Part shown: one piece after another, positions 24,670-31,743 of the stretch
Position numbering within the stretch: position 1 is the stretch's first letter
Layout: every line of letters starts with the position of its first letter
NCBI GenBank assembly: GCA_902776365.1
Contig: CACYPU010000001.1
Coordinates: 62,001-126,000, forward strand
Source of the DNA: an uncultured Bacteroidota bacterium
GTDB taxonomy: Bacteria; Bacteroidota; Bacteroidia; Bacteroidales; P3
DNA: 64,000 nt
Direction of reading: 5' to 3'
Notes under the pieces: generated by a model
The model's input: only the letters and a program-made list of their open reading frames with translations
Database searches by the model: none
What the model was told of the DNA's origin: nothing
Made by a program: the position numbers and the translations under genes

Positions 24670-25110
24670 TTAGAACAAACCTGTGGTATCCAAAAGGATG
24701 ACGGTGACAACAAAACGCAGGCTTTTACCGATGAACATGACGAGCAGTGTTTTCCAAGGGTTGAGGCGCATCAGGCCCAGGGCGATGGAGATGAGGTCGC
24801 CCACCAATGGCAGCCAGGAGAAGAGTGCGGCCCAAACGCCGTATTTGGCTACGCGGTCATGAACTTTCATCAGCTTCTCGCGTTTCACTTTGAAGTATTT
24901 TTCCAGCCATTCCCACTTGCAGAGCCATCCCATCCAGAAACTAATCATTCCACCCGCGGTGTTGCCCAGTGAGCATACGAACACGATGATCCACTTGTTG
25001 TAACCCATTGCCAATGCTCCCGCGACAAAGGCTTCCGATGATAATGGAAGGATTGTGGCCGCGAGCATACAAACCAAAAAGAGCCCAAAGAGACCTAAAC
25101 TTTCAAGCAT
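24670..25110 (-). CDS. YqaA-family (SNARE-associated/DedA-like) membrane protein
   Basis: The 146-residue protein has a hydrophobic start (LGLFGLFLVCMLAATILPLSS), followed by GALAMGYNKWIIVFVCSLGNTAGGMISFWMG (in two segments) and AALFSWLPLVGDLISIALGLMR with a conserved acidic residue, then FIGKSLRFVVTVILL. This is the short YqaA branch of the DedA superfamily, thought to act in lipid or envelope homeostasis. It is divergently oriented from the GNAT-HD gene. A small TTGTATTATACAA palindrome lies in the 75-base gap. Confidence 0.85.
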   Translation of the reverse strand: MLESLGLFGLFLVCMLAATILPLSSEAFVAGALAMGYNKWIIVFVCSLGNTAGGMISFWMGWLCKWEWLEKYFKVKREKLMKVHDRVAKYGVWAALFSWLPLVGDLISIALGLMRLNPWKTLLVMFIGKSLRFVVTVILLDTTGLF

Positions 25111-25185
25111 TACATGCTAAATAACGGATGTGGGAGGGAATTATTGTATTATACAATAAAAATGGAACAGTCACGTTAAACTATC

Positions 25186-26298
25186 ATGAACATCCGAAAA
25201 TCCACCCCCGACGATATCGGCCTCATCCTAAGCATGTATGACCATTCTAGAAAGGTGATGCGTGAGGACGGGAACATGACCCAGTGGGTGGGGTATCCGA
25301 CAACTGCCGACATTGAAGAAGATATAGAGAGAGGTGTGTCGTATATTATTGAGGAGTGCAGGGGTGTGCAGGGGAGAGCAGGGGGGGGCGGGACGTTTGC
25401 GTTGGTGCCTGGGGAGGATCCTACCTATGCTTATATTGACCATGGACACTGGATTGATGAGAGGACGCCATATGCCACCCTGCACCGTCTGGCGGCGTTG
25501 CCAGGCACCAGTGGTATCGCCAATGTGGCGTTCCGTTATGCTAAGGAGCATTTCGACCACCTGCGTGTGGATACTCACCACGACAACATGCCCATGAGCC
25601 ATATCCTTGAGAAGGAGGGCTTCGTATATTGTGGCATCATCTACATGCCCGACGGTGCTCCGCGTGACGCCTACGAATGGTGGCGCTATGACAGCGTCCC
25701 TGCTGACCTCAAGGAGTATGTAGAGACAGAGATAATTCCTCGCCACAAACACTATGATGCCGCCCACCGCCCCGACCATATCAGGAGGGTTATTGCAAGG
25801 ACGATGATGCAGCAACAAACGCCGACGGCGTATATTGCTGCTGCCCTTCACGATATCGGCATCTGTGAAGGACGCGAGGTGCACCATCTGGCCTCGGGTC
25901 GTATAATTCGCGCTGACAAGAATCTTCGTCGCTGGTTTACAGAAGAGGAGATTGAGACCATCGCTCAGGCCGCCGAAGACCATCGGGCCTCGGCCACCAC
26001 CGCGCCGCGTTCGTTGCTGGGTTGTATCCTCTCTGAGGCCGACCGCGACATCGAGCCCGAAACCATTGTGCGACGTACGGTGGAGTATGGCCTCAGTCAC
26101 TACCCGGAACTCGACCTCGAGGGTCATTGGAATCGTACCCTTGAACACCTCCACGAGAAGTATGCCGAGGGAGGCTATTTGAAACTGTGGATGGAGGATA
26201 GCCCCAATGCGGCTCCGCTGGCCGACCTCCGTGCCCTTATCCGCGACGAAGGCCGCCTTCGCGCAATGTTCGAAAAACTAATGCAAACACTCAAGTAA
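25186..26298 (+). CDS. GNAT acetyltransferase fused to an HD-domain phosphohydrolase
   Basis: Residues 1 to about 170 resemble a GNAT acetyltransferase (MNIRKSTPDDIGLILSMYD, LAALPGTSGIANVAFRYAKE, LRVDTHHDNMPMSHILEKEGF). Residues about 185-370 are an HD domain with H at RPDHIRRV, the HD pair in ALHDIGICEG, H in AAEDHRAS and D in SEADRDIEP, the metal ligands of HD phosphohydrolases. The fusion suggests a metal-dependent hydrolase paired with acyl transfer; substrates are unknown. Near residue 57 the repeat-encoded EECRGVQGRAGGGG interrupts the GNAT fold. The stop overlaps the next start by one base. Confidence 0.85.
   Translation: MNIRKSTPDDIGLILSMYDHSRKVMREDGNMTQWVGYPTTADIEEDIERGVSYIIEECRGVQGRAGGGGTFALVPGEDPTYAYIDHGHWIDERTPYATLHRLAALPGTSGIANVAFRYAKEHFDHLRVDTHHDNMPMSHILEKEGFVYCGIIYMPDGAPRDAYEWWRYDSVPADLKEYVETEIIPRHKHYDAAHRPDHIRRVIARTMMQQQTPTAYIAAALHDIGICEGREVHHLASGRIIRADKNLRRWFTEEEIETIAQAAEDHRASATTAPRSLLGCILSEADRDIEPETIVRRTVEYGLSHYPELDLEGHWNRTLEHLHEKYAEGGYLKLWMEDSPNAAPLADLRALIRDEGRLRAMFEKLMQTLK
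25352..25390 (+). repeat. In-frame G-rich repeat insert (EECRGVQG) in the GNAT-HD gene
   Basis: Units GAGTGCAGG, GTGTGCAGG and GAGAGCAGG followed by a G-run lie in frame. The encoded EECRGVQG is identical to that from the array at 2184 in an unrelated gene, which shows that the same DNA element entered two genes in the same reading frame. Confidence 0.8.
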
Positions 26299-26795
26299 TG
26301 GTACTCAATATTGCACTGATTATTTTGGCGTTGGTGTGCCTCATCGTGGGCATCGTCGGCTCTATCGCACCGGGCATTCCGGGACCTCCTGTCAGTTGGG
26401 CAGGATTGCTGGTGGTCAGTTTTTGCACATGGTCCGAGGTGTCGACCTGGATGTTGGTGATTACAGGAGTCGTGGCCGTCGTTATCACCGTCCTCGACTA
26501 TGTTATACCTTCGCTGAGCACCAAAAAGTTTGGTGGAAGCAAATGGGGAATCTGGGGTTGTAATTTGGGTCTTATTGTCTCCATCATAGGCCTTCCCTTT
26601 GGCCCCACGGGCCTGTTGGGCATGGTTTTCTGGCCCTTCATCGGTGCCATGATTGGCGAACTCATCAAGCAGAAAGAGATGGCTCCCGCACTTAAGGCGG
26701 CCTTTGGCGCCTTCCTCGGATTCGTGGCAGGCACCCTGCTCAAACTAGTTTACTGCATTGCCCTACTGGTGATAGCAATTGCTGCTTTTTTTTAA
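26298..26795 (+). CDS. DUF456-family membrane protein
   Basis: The 165-residue protein has three to five hydrophobic segments: IALIILALVCLIVGIVGSI, APGIPGPPVSWAGLLVVSF, WMLVITGVVAVVITVLDYV and, after KKFGGSKWGIWGCN, the IIGLPFGPTGLLGMVFWPFIG block, then LGFVAGTLLKLVYC. The PGIPGPP and GGSKWG motifs are typical of DUF456. Function is unknown. The start codon overlaps the previous stop (TAATG), so the two are translationally coupled. Confidence 0.85.
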   Translation: MVLNIALIILALVCLIVGIVGSIAPGIPGPPVSWAGLLVVSFCTWSEVSTWMLVITGVVAVVITVLDYVIPSLSTKKFGGSKWGIWGCNLGLIVSIIGLPFGPTGLLGMVFWPFIGAMIGELIKQKEMAPALKAAFGAFLGFVAGTLLKLVYCIALLVIAIAAFF

Positions 26796-26829
26796 TAACA
26801 CTCACTTTTTTTCTCCACATCCCCAAAAA

Positions 26830-26964
26830 AAGCGCTATGTCATCATACCTCTGGCTTTTCGCATCGCTACCCCTTCCAGTCATGTCTACATCACCAGAGC
26901 CAATGAAGACATCAACAAAGTCTTTGCTATGACTGGTTTCAACAACCTCTTCGAGTTCAGATAG
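26830..26964 (+). pseudogene. Remnant of a STAS-domain (anti-sigma factor antagonist) gene
   Basis: The reading frame ending at 26964 finishes with NEDINKVFAMTGFNNLFEF, which matches the C-terminal helix of STAS anti-anti-sigma proteins (pattern VxxVFxxTGFxxLFE). The N-terminal core, including the phosphorylated serine, is missing, and no start is credible. I read it as the decayed 3' end of such a gene. The match covers only about 26 residues. Confidence 0.4.
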
Positions 26965-26980
26965 AGGCCCGCATCACTTC

Positions 26981-27544
26981 CTATTCCACCCCCTCAAGGC
27001 TCAGCAGCGAGTGGACGGGAGCGATGTCCTCCAGAATGGCGCGTCCCTTCAAGGCCGGCAGTTCCACGAGGAAAATGAACTCTTTGATGCGGATTTTCTT
27101 GCCCCCGATGGTCTCTTGTGCCAACACGTCGGCAATGCCCTTCACAGTGCCGCCCGTCGCCAGCAGGTCGTCGAAAAGCGTAATATCGATGTACTCGCCG
27201 TTGGTTTCGCAAGCCGCGAAATCGCTCCGACGGTAGAACAACTCGTCGCTGCCATACTCCTTCATAATCTCCACCTTCACCAGGTCGCCCTCGGCGTGCG
27301 GCAGCTTGCCTTTCTTGCGGAAAGGCACGATTTTCGTCACATGGTCGCTCACCGACAGCAACGGCGCAGCGAAAAGGAACCCTCGGGCCTCGACGGTAGC
27401 CACATTGGGTGTCGTCGACAAGCGGTCAATCTCCTTGACAACCTGTTGGAAAGCCTCCTTGTCCTGCAGGAAAGGCAGCACATCGATGAAATCTATCCCC
27501 GGCTTCGGGAAATCCAGATAGTGTTTAATAACGTTTTCGAACAT
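26981..27544 (-). CDS. apt: Adenine phosphoribosyltransferase
   Basis: The 187-residue type I phosphoribosyltransferase has FPKPGIDFIDVLPFLQDKEAF at the N-terminus, EARGFLFAAPLL, VPFRKKGKLPH, and the PRPP-binding motif as ITLFDDLLATGGT. It converts adenine and PRPP to AMP in purine salvage. It is slightly longer than the E. coli enzyme. The genes downstream on this strand are none; upstream lie a repeat and the transporter atoE in the same orientation. Confidence 0.95.
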   Translation of the reverse strand: MFENVIKHYLDFPKPGIDFIDVLPFLQDKEAFQQVVKEIDRLSTTPNVATVEARGFLFAAPLLSVSDHVTKIVPFRKKGKLPHAEGDLVKVEIMKEYGSDELFYRRSDFAACETNGEYIDITLFDDLLATGGTVKGIADVLAQETIGGKKIRIKEFIFLVELPALKGRAILEDIAPVHSLLSLEGVE

Positions 27545-27549
27545 ATCTT

Positions 27550-27583
27550 GAATGTGTTAATGCGTGAATGTGTGAATGCGTTA
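27550..27583. repeat. AATGTGTTAATGCGTG short tandem repeat
   Basis: Four degenerate units of (T)GAATG(T/C)G lie between the apt start and the atoE stop codon. They belong to the same family as the arrays at 6974 and 42,387. Confidence 0.8.
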
Positions 27584-27587
27584 GTCC

Positions 27588-28931
27588 TTATAGAGCCCAA
27601 ACCACTAGTCCTCCGCAGATGATGACACCTGTAATCAGCAGGTCCACGAGGCAGTAGCCCATGATGTCGCGTGCCGAGAGCTTGGCGATGGCCAGCGCCG
27701 GTAACGCCCAAAAAGGCTGTATGAGGTTCGTCCATGCGTCGCCCCAGGCGATGGCCGTGCCCGTGAGGCCGTCGGCGACACCCAAGGCCGCTCCTGCAGG
27801 CAGCATGATGGGTGCCTGGATGGCCCAGTGGCCGCCACCCGACGGAACGAACATATTCAGCAATGCGGCGAAGAAGAAGGTAATCAGCGGATAGGTCACG
27901 GGTGTGCTATTGTTAACGCAGAAGTCGGCGATAACATTGCCCATGCTCAAGCCACTCGCACCCTTGGCGGTGATGATACCCATGATACCGGCATAGAGGG
28001 GAAACTGCAGGATGATGCCCGCAGCACCCGTTGTAGCCTTGCCGAAGGCGCGTACGTAGGCCATCGGCGAGCCATGCAGCATCAAGCCCAGCGAGAGGAA
28101 AATCATAATCACGGTGCCCAGGTCGAGGCTGCCGCCCCGGAAGCCCAGCTTCACCACCACGTAAGCCGCCAGCAACAGGGCGATGGCCCACGACAGCACA
28201 GGGCTGTACTCCAGCCGTTGTGCCGGAGTCTTCTCCTGAGATTCCTGAATTGTAGGAGACTCCAGATTGTCTGCCAATAAGCTTGGATCTACCGTCACAG
28301 CACCCTTCTTGGGGTGCATCAGGGTGTTGGCCACCGTGATGGCCACGATGACCAGCAACACCATGACGAGGTTGTGCACGTCGAAAATGGTTTGCGACAC
28401 CGGCACGGTGAGGTTCATCATGCCGCCCGTCACCTTGCCAATCTCGCCCTCCGTGGCCATCGTCAGGGGAATGGAGCCCGACAACCCGGCATGCCACACC
28501 ACGAAGCCGCTATAGGCCGATGCAATCAGCAGGCGATAGTCGACACCCGCCAGCTGACGTGCGATGGCTTTAGCGAACACCACGCCGATAATCAGGCCGA
28601 AGCCCCAGTTGAGCCAGCAGGCCAATGCCGACACCACAGTCACCAAGGCTATTGCCGCCGCAGGGCTCTTCGGGATGCGCGCCAGCGCGTCGATGCCCCT
28701 CTTGATGGCCGGAGCCGCCGCCAGCGCGCTGCCGCACACCAGCACCAGCGACATCTGCATGGCGAACGCCAGCAGGTTCCACACGCCGCCGCCCCAGTGC
28801 TCGACAATCTCTAGGGGAGTCTGATGACAGACAGGCATCGTCACCACCGCCGCCACGAAAGTCAGCAGAATGGCGAAGATAAACGGCTCTGGAAGCCACC
28901 GCTGCACCAAACGAACACAGAACTTAATCAT
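27588..28931 (-). CDS. atoE: Short-chain fatty acid transporter, AtoE family
   Basis: The 447-residue polytopic protein starts RLVQRWLPEPFIFAILLTF and contains LNWGFGLIIGVVFAKAIAR, SGFVVWHAGLSGSIPLT and FVPSGGGHWAIQAPIMLPA, hallmarks of AtoE-type short-chain fatty acid permeases. About 11-13 membrane spans are visible. It probably moves butyrate or acetate across the inner membrane, which would fit export of lysine-fermentation products from the kamDE/atoA pathway. Its start overlaps the stop of the alkaline phosphatase gene by 4 bases, indicating one mRNA. Confidence 0.9.
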   Translation of the reverse strand: MIKFCVRLVQRWLPEPFIFAILLTFVAAVVTMPVCHQTPLEIVEHWGGGVWNLLAFAMQMSLVLVCGSALAAAPAIKRGIDALARIPKSPAAAIALVTVVSALACWLNWGFGLIIGVVFAKAIARQLAGVDYRLLIASAYSGFVVWHAGLSGSIPLTMATEGEIGKVTGGMMNLTVPVSQTIFDVHNLVMVLLVIVAITVANTLMHPKKGAVTVDPSLLADNLESPTIQESQEKTPAQRLEYSPVLSWAIALLLAAYVVVKLGFRGGSLDLGTVIMIFLSLGLMLHGSPMAYVRAFGKATTGAAGIILQFPLYAGIMGIITAKGASGLSMGNVIADFCVNNSTPVTYPLITFFFAALLNMFVPSGGGHWAIQAPIMLPAGAALGVADGLTGTAIAWGDAWTNLIQPFWALPALAIAKLSARDIMGYCLVDLLITGVIICGGLVVWAL

Positions 28932-30016
28932 AATTCCATCAATTTCCGGATTTTATTCGGGATATCCACGTTCTCCTGGATGCCGGAGAAGATGTGGGCG
29001 CCGGGTCCGTAGGCGAAGACGGGCACCATGCAGCCCGTGTGGCTGCCCCAGAGGAATTTCACCTCGTTCTCGCCCTTCTCGATGTCGCCGCTGGGCAGCG
29101 TCACGCCGCCGGTCTCGTGGTCGGCGGTGACCACCACCAGTGTGTGGCCGTCGCGCTCCGCGAAGTCGAGCACGGCGTTGAGCACCAGCTCGAAATCAGC
29201 CAGCTCGGCGCGCAGGTAGGCGGTGTCGTTGTTGTGGCAGGCCCAGTCGATTTGCGAGCCCTCGATCATCAGGGCGAAGCCCTTGGAATTGCGAGCGAGC
29301 ATCTCGAGAGCCTTACGGGTACTTAGTTCCAGCACATTGCCGCGTGCGGGAGCCGTCAGAGGGTCGCCCTCATAGAGCAGCGCCACCAGTCGGTCGCCAG
29401 AGAAAGTGAGCATATCGCCCAGGGTGGTCACCACCGTGTAGCCGCGTCTGGCCAGGGTGTCGAGAGGCGCCAGTCCATCTTTGCGGTTTGCGGTTTCAAA
29501 ATTCTTTCGGCCACCGCCAATCATCACACTGTGCTGGCACTGAGCCATCTGCAGGCTCAGCGTGTCGAACATCTTGCGGTAGGGCACATGGCCGTAGGTG
29601 GCGGCGGGCGTGGCGTCGAGCACGCTGGAAGTCACCACGAAGCCTGTGCTCATGCCTTGGGCCTTGGCATCGTCGAAGATGGTGTTGTAGCGCGCTGAGT
29701 CGGGGCCCCAGTTCACATGGTAGTTGTCCACCTTGTGGCCTGTGGTCAAAGCGGTTCCGCCTGCCGACGAGTCGGTGCGGTACTTGTTGCGCGAATAGGT
29801 GCGCGAGAAACCACTGAAGGGGAAGCGCAGGAAGGCCGAGTTGTTGGCGCGTTCGGCCACCACCGAGGCGTAGACCTGCGGCACTCCCATGCCGTCGCCG
29901 ATGATGAGGATGACATTCTGCGGTTTCTCCTCCGTCAGGGCCGACGTGCTGCCGCAACCCACCAGCATAAGCGGGCATGCCAGCAGCAAGGAAAGAAGTA
30001 TCTTCTTGATATTCAT
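28928..30016 (-). CDS. phoA: Alkaline phosphatase lipoprotein
   Basis: The start at 30016 gives 362 residues with a lipoprotein signal (LACPLMLVGC, cysteine 21); upstream in-frame codons overlap the promoter. The PhoA-family motifs are IIGDGMGVPQ (metal D41), RTDSSAGGTALTTG (nucleophile S83), IEGSQIDWACHNND and VTADHETGGV. It hydrolyses phosphomonoesters at the cell surface or in the periplasm. It is transcribed from its own promoter at 30,053-30,060 and coupled by a 4-base overlap to atoE, an unusual partnership. Confidence 0.93.
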   Translation of the reverse strand: MNIKKILLSLLLACPLMLVGCGSTSALTEEKPQNVILIIGDGMGVPQVYASVVAERANNSAFLRFPFSGFSRTYSRNKYRTDSSAGGTALTTGHKVDNYHVNWGPDSARYNTIFDDAKAQGMSTGFVVTSSVLDATPAATYGHVPYRKMFDTLSLQMAQCQHSVMIGGGRKNFETANRKDGLAPLDTLARRGYTVVTTLGDMLTFSGDRLVALLYEGDPLTAPARGNVLELSTRKALEMLARNSKGFALMIEGSQIDWACHNNDTAYLRAELADFELVLNAVLDFAERDGHTLVVVTADHETGGVTLPSGDIEKGENEVKFLWGSHTGCMVPVFAYGPGAHIFSGIQENVDIPNKIRKLMEL

Positions 30017-30052
30017 CAATGTATTTTTATTTTTAATCACGAATACAAGCTG

Positions 30053-30060
30053 CAAATATA
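30053..30060 (-). promoter_or_regulatory. -7 promoter box for the phosphatase-atoE unit
   Basis: Read on the minus strand the box is TATATTTG, followed by CAGC, 37 bases before the phosphatase ATG. It fits the TAnnTTTG consensus. Confidence 0.6.
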
Positions 30061-30131
30061 CGAAAAAAAACGCGGTTTTTTAACAACTACCGATAATTTG
30101 CATCAAATCAATCATTTCTGCCTCTGTTCTA

Positions 30132-30174
30132 CCATTGTTCTTCCATTGTTCTTTCATTTAAATGGAAGAACAAA
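30132..30174. terminator. CATTGTTCTT tandem repeat forming a hairpin at the end of the Tat operon
   Basis: CCATTGTTCTT units on the left face ATGGAAGAACAA on the right, centred on CATTTAAATG. The palindrome lies just after the stop codon of the gene at 30,200 on the minus strand and could terminate the Tat operon. It is also one of the short repeat families of this genome. Confidence 0.55.
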
Positions 30175-30199
30175 CAGAAAACAAAGGACTTACGGTTTT

Positions 30200-30742
30200 T
30201 TAAGGTCGTAATGGGGTGGCGATGAGGTAGATGCTGATTTGGGTGCGGAATTCGCGGTCGAAGATGTCGCGGCGGATGATGCGGTAGTGTGGGTCGTGGG
30301 CGGCTTTGAATGCGGCGCTGTGGGTCATGACGAACTTGGGGTCGGGAGAGGGGAGACCTTCGGTGCTTCGGAGGAGGGCGGAGACGAGCCGCTCGAGGGG
30401 GATGACGCCGCGTTTGACGAGGATGAGGTTGACACGGACGAAGTTGCTGTCGCACAGCGTGTATTCGTAGAGCGGGAAGGGGCCGTCGTCGATGGCGCTG
30501 ATGTCCTCAGGGTAGGGGTCTTTCATTTCGGCGACCTCGCGGGAGATGTAGCGGACGGCGGCGAGGGAGTCGGTGAGGAGGTGTCCGGGGCCGTAGAGGT
30601 CCTGGAAGACAAGCTTGTAGAGGTCCTGCGATTCGGCGGCGGGGTAGCGCTGGGCGTAGCGCATCAGGGCCTCGGGGCACTGGGAAAAGGTGAAGGGAGA
30701 GAGGAGAAAGGTGAATAATAAGACTACAAGTGTTTTTTTCAT
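30200..30742 (-). CDS. Secreted protein of unknown function at the end of the tat operon
   Basis: The 180-residue protein has a signal peptide (TLVVLLFTFLLSPFTFSQ) whose core is encoded by a TTCACCTTT-type repeat. The mature part contains AQRYPAAESQDLYKLVFQDLYG, GHLLTDSLAAVRYISREVAEM and VRVNLILVKRGVIPLERL. I do not recognise a family, though it has the look of a conserved globular domain rather than a barrel. Its start overlaps the tatC stop by 4 bases, so it belongs to that operon. The signal has no twin-arginine motif, so it would use Sec. Confidence 0.75.
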   Translation of the reverse strand: MKKTLVVLLFTFLLSPFTFSQCPEALMRYAQRYPAAESQDLYKLVFQDLYGPGHLLTDSLAAVRYISREVAEMKDPYPEDISAIDDGPFPLYEYTLCDSNFVRVNLILVKRGVIPLERLVSALLRSTEGLPSPDPKFVMTHSAAFKAAHDPHYRIIRRDIFDREFRTQISIYLIATPLRP

Positions 30743-31431
30743 TTTTCTACTTTTTTGACGATGAGGATGCTGAGTTCCCAGAGGAGGTAGATGGGGACGG
30801 AGACGAGGGAGAGGGTGAAGGGGTCGCCGGTGGGGGTGATGACGGCGCCGACGATGAGGATGGCGACGATGGCGTGGCGGCGGTATTTGCGCATGAAGGT
30901 GCTCTTGAGGATGCCTATTTTGGCGAGGAGCCAGCAGAGCACGGGAAGCTCGAAGACGAGGCCCATGAGGAGGCTCATGACTCCCAGCACCGAGATGTAG
31001 GAGCTCAAGGTGATGGTGTTGGCCACAAAGTCGGCCACCTGGTAGGAGCCGAGGAAGTCGACGGTGATGGGGAAGATGGTGAAGTAGTTGAGCAGCACGC
31101 CAGCGACAAAGAGCAGGGAGGCAATGATGACGGCCCGTAGGGTGAAGCGCCGCTCGGCCTCGTACAATCCGGGAGCTATGAAGGCGAAAAGCTGATAGAT
31201 GAGGTAGGGCGAGACGAGGATGAATCCTGCCCAGAGGGCCACACGCATGTGGATGAGGAACTGCTGTGTGAGTTCGACATTGATGAGGGTCAGGTGCTCG
31301 GGCTTAGGTCCCAAGACTACGGCAAAGAGTTGCTCTTTGAAGAAAAAGCAGGCCATCATGGCGAGGAGTGTGACCAACACCATACGCCATAGACGCGAAC
31401 GCAGTTCGTTGAGATGGTCCCAGAAAGTCAC
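30739..31431 (-). CDS. tatC: Sec-independent protein translocase TatC
   Basis: The 230-residue protein starts MTFWDHLNELRSRL, the TatC hallmark, and has six membrane spans with FILVSPYLIYQLFAFIAPGLYE, FELPVLCWLLAKIGIL and the VGAVITPTGDPFTLSLV segment. TatC recognises twin-arginine signals and with TatA moves folded proteins across the inner membrane. A 33-base repeat separates it from tatA upstream, and it overlaps the next gene by 4 bases. A Tat substrate is encoded two genes upstream. Confidence 0.95.
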   Translation of the reverse strand: MTFWDHLNELRSRLWRMVLVTLLAMMACFFFKEQLFAVVLGPKPEHLTLINVELTQQFLIHMRVALWAGFILVSPYLIYQLFAFIAPGLYEAERRFTLRAVIIASLLFVAGVLLNYFTIFPITVDFLGSYQVADFVANTITLSSYISVLGVMSLLMGLVFELPVLCWLLAKIGILKSTFMRKYRRHAIVAILIVGAVITPTGDPFTLSLVSVPIYLLWELSILIVKKVEK

Positions 31432-31464
31432 GAAAGGTGAGAGGTGAAAGGTGAGAGGTGAAAA
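31432..31464. repeat. GGTGAGAGGTGAAA tandem repeat between tatA and tatC
   Basis: Four GGTGA(A/G)AGGTGA-type units fill the whole spacer. The complementary form (TTTCACC) is translated in the signal peptides of the genes at 18,448 and 30,200. Confidence 0.75.
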
Positions 31465-31743
31465 TTATTGAGGGTCGGTCGAGTTTTCTTTTTTCTTTTC
31501 TTCACTTTTTTCTTCTTCGTTTTTCGCTTCTTTGTCGCGGTCAGTGTCTTCGACACCGTTCGCTCCACTTCGGTCGCGGTCAGTGTCTTCGACACCGTTC
31601 ATGCCGTCTTTGAAGCTTTTGACGCCTTTGCCAATGCCGTGCATGAGCTCGGGGATTTTTTTGCCGCCGAAGAGCAGTACTATGGCAAGGATGATGATGA
31701 TGATTTCCCATCCTTGCATGCCAAAAATCGCTAATAGTTTCAT
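31465..31743 (-). CDS. tatA: Twin-arginine translocase pore protein TatA/TatB
   Basis: The 92-residue protein has the short membrane helix WEIIIIILAIVLLFGGKKIPEL followed by the amphipathic helix GIGKGVKSFKDGMN, as in TatA. The FGGKKIPEL hinge is standard. The C-terminal tail carries a tandem repeat (NGVEDTDRD twice), from a DNA repeat at about 31,530-31,600, and then an acidic, lysine-rich tail. It is the only TatA/B-type gene here, in line with the minimal TatA-TatC systems of Bacteroidetes. Its start overlaps the stop of the aldo/keto reductase gene. Confidence 0.92.
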   Translation of the reverse strand: MKLLAIFGMQGWEIIIIILAIVLLFGGKKIPELMHGIGKGVKSFKDGMNGVEDTDRDRSGANGVEDTDRDKEAKNEEEKSEEKKKENSTDPQ

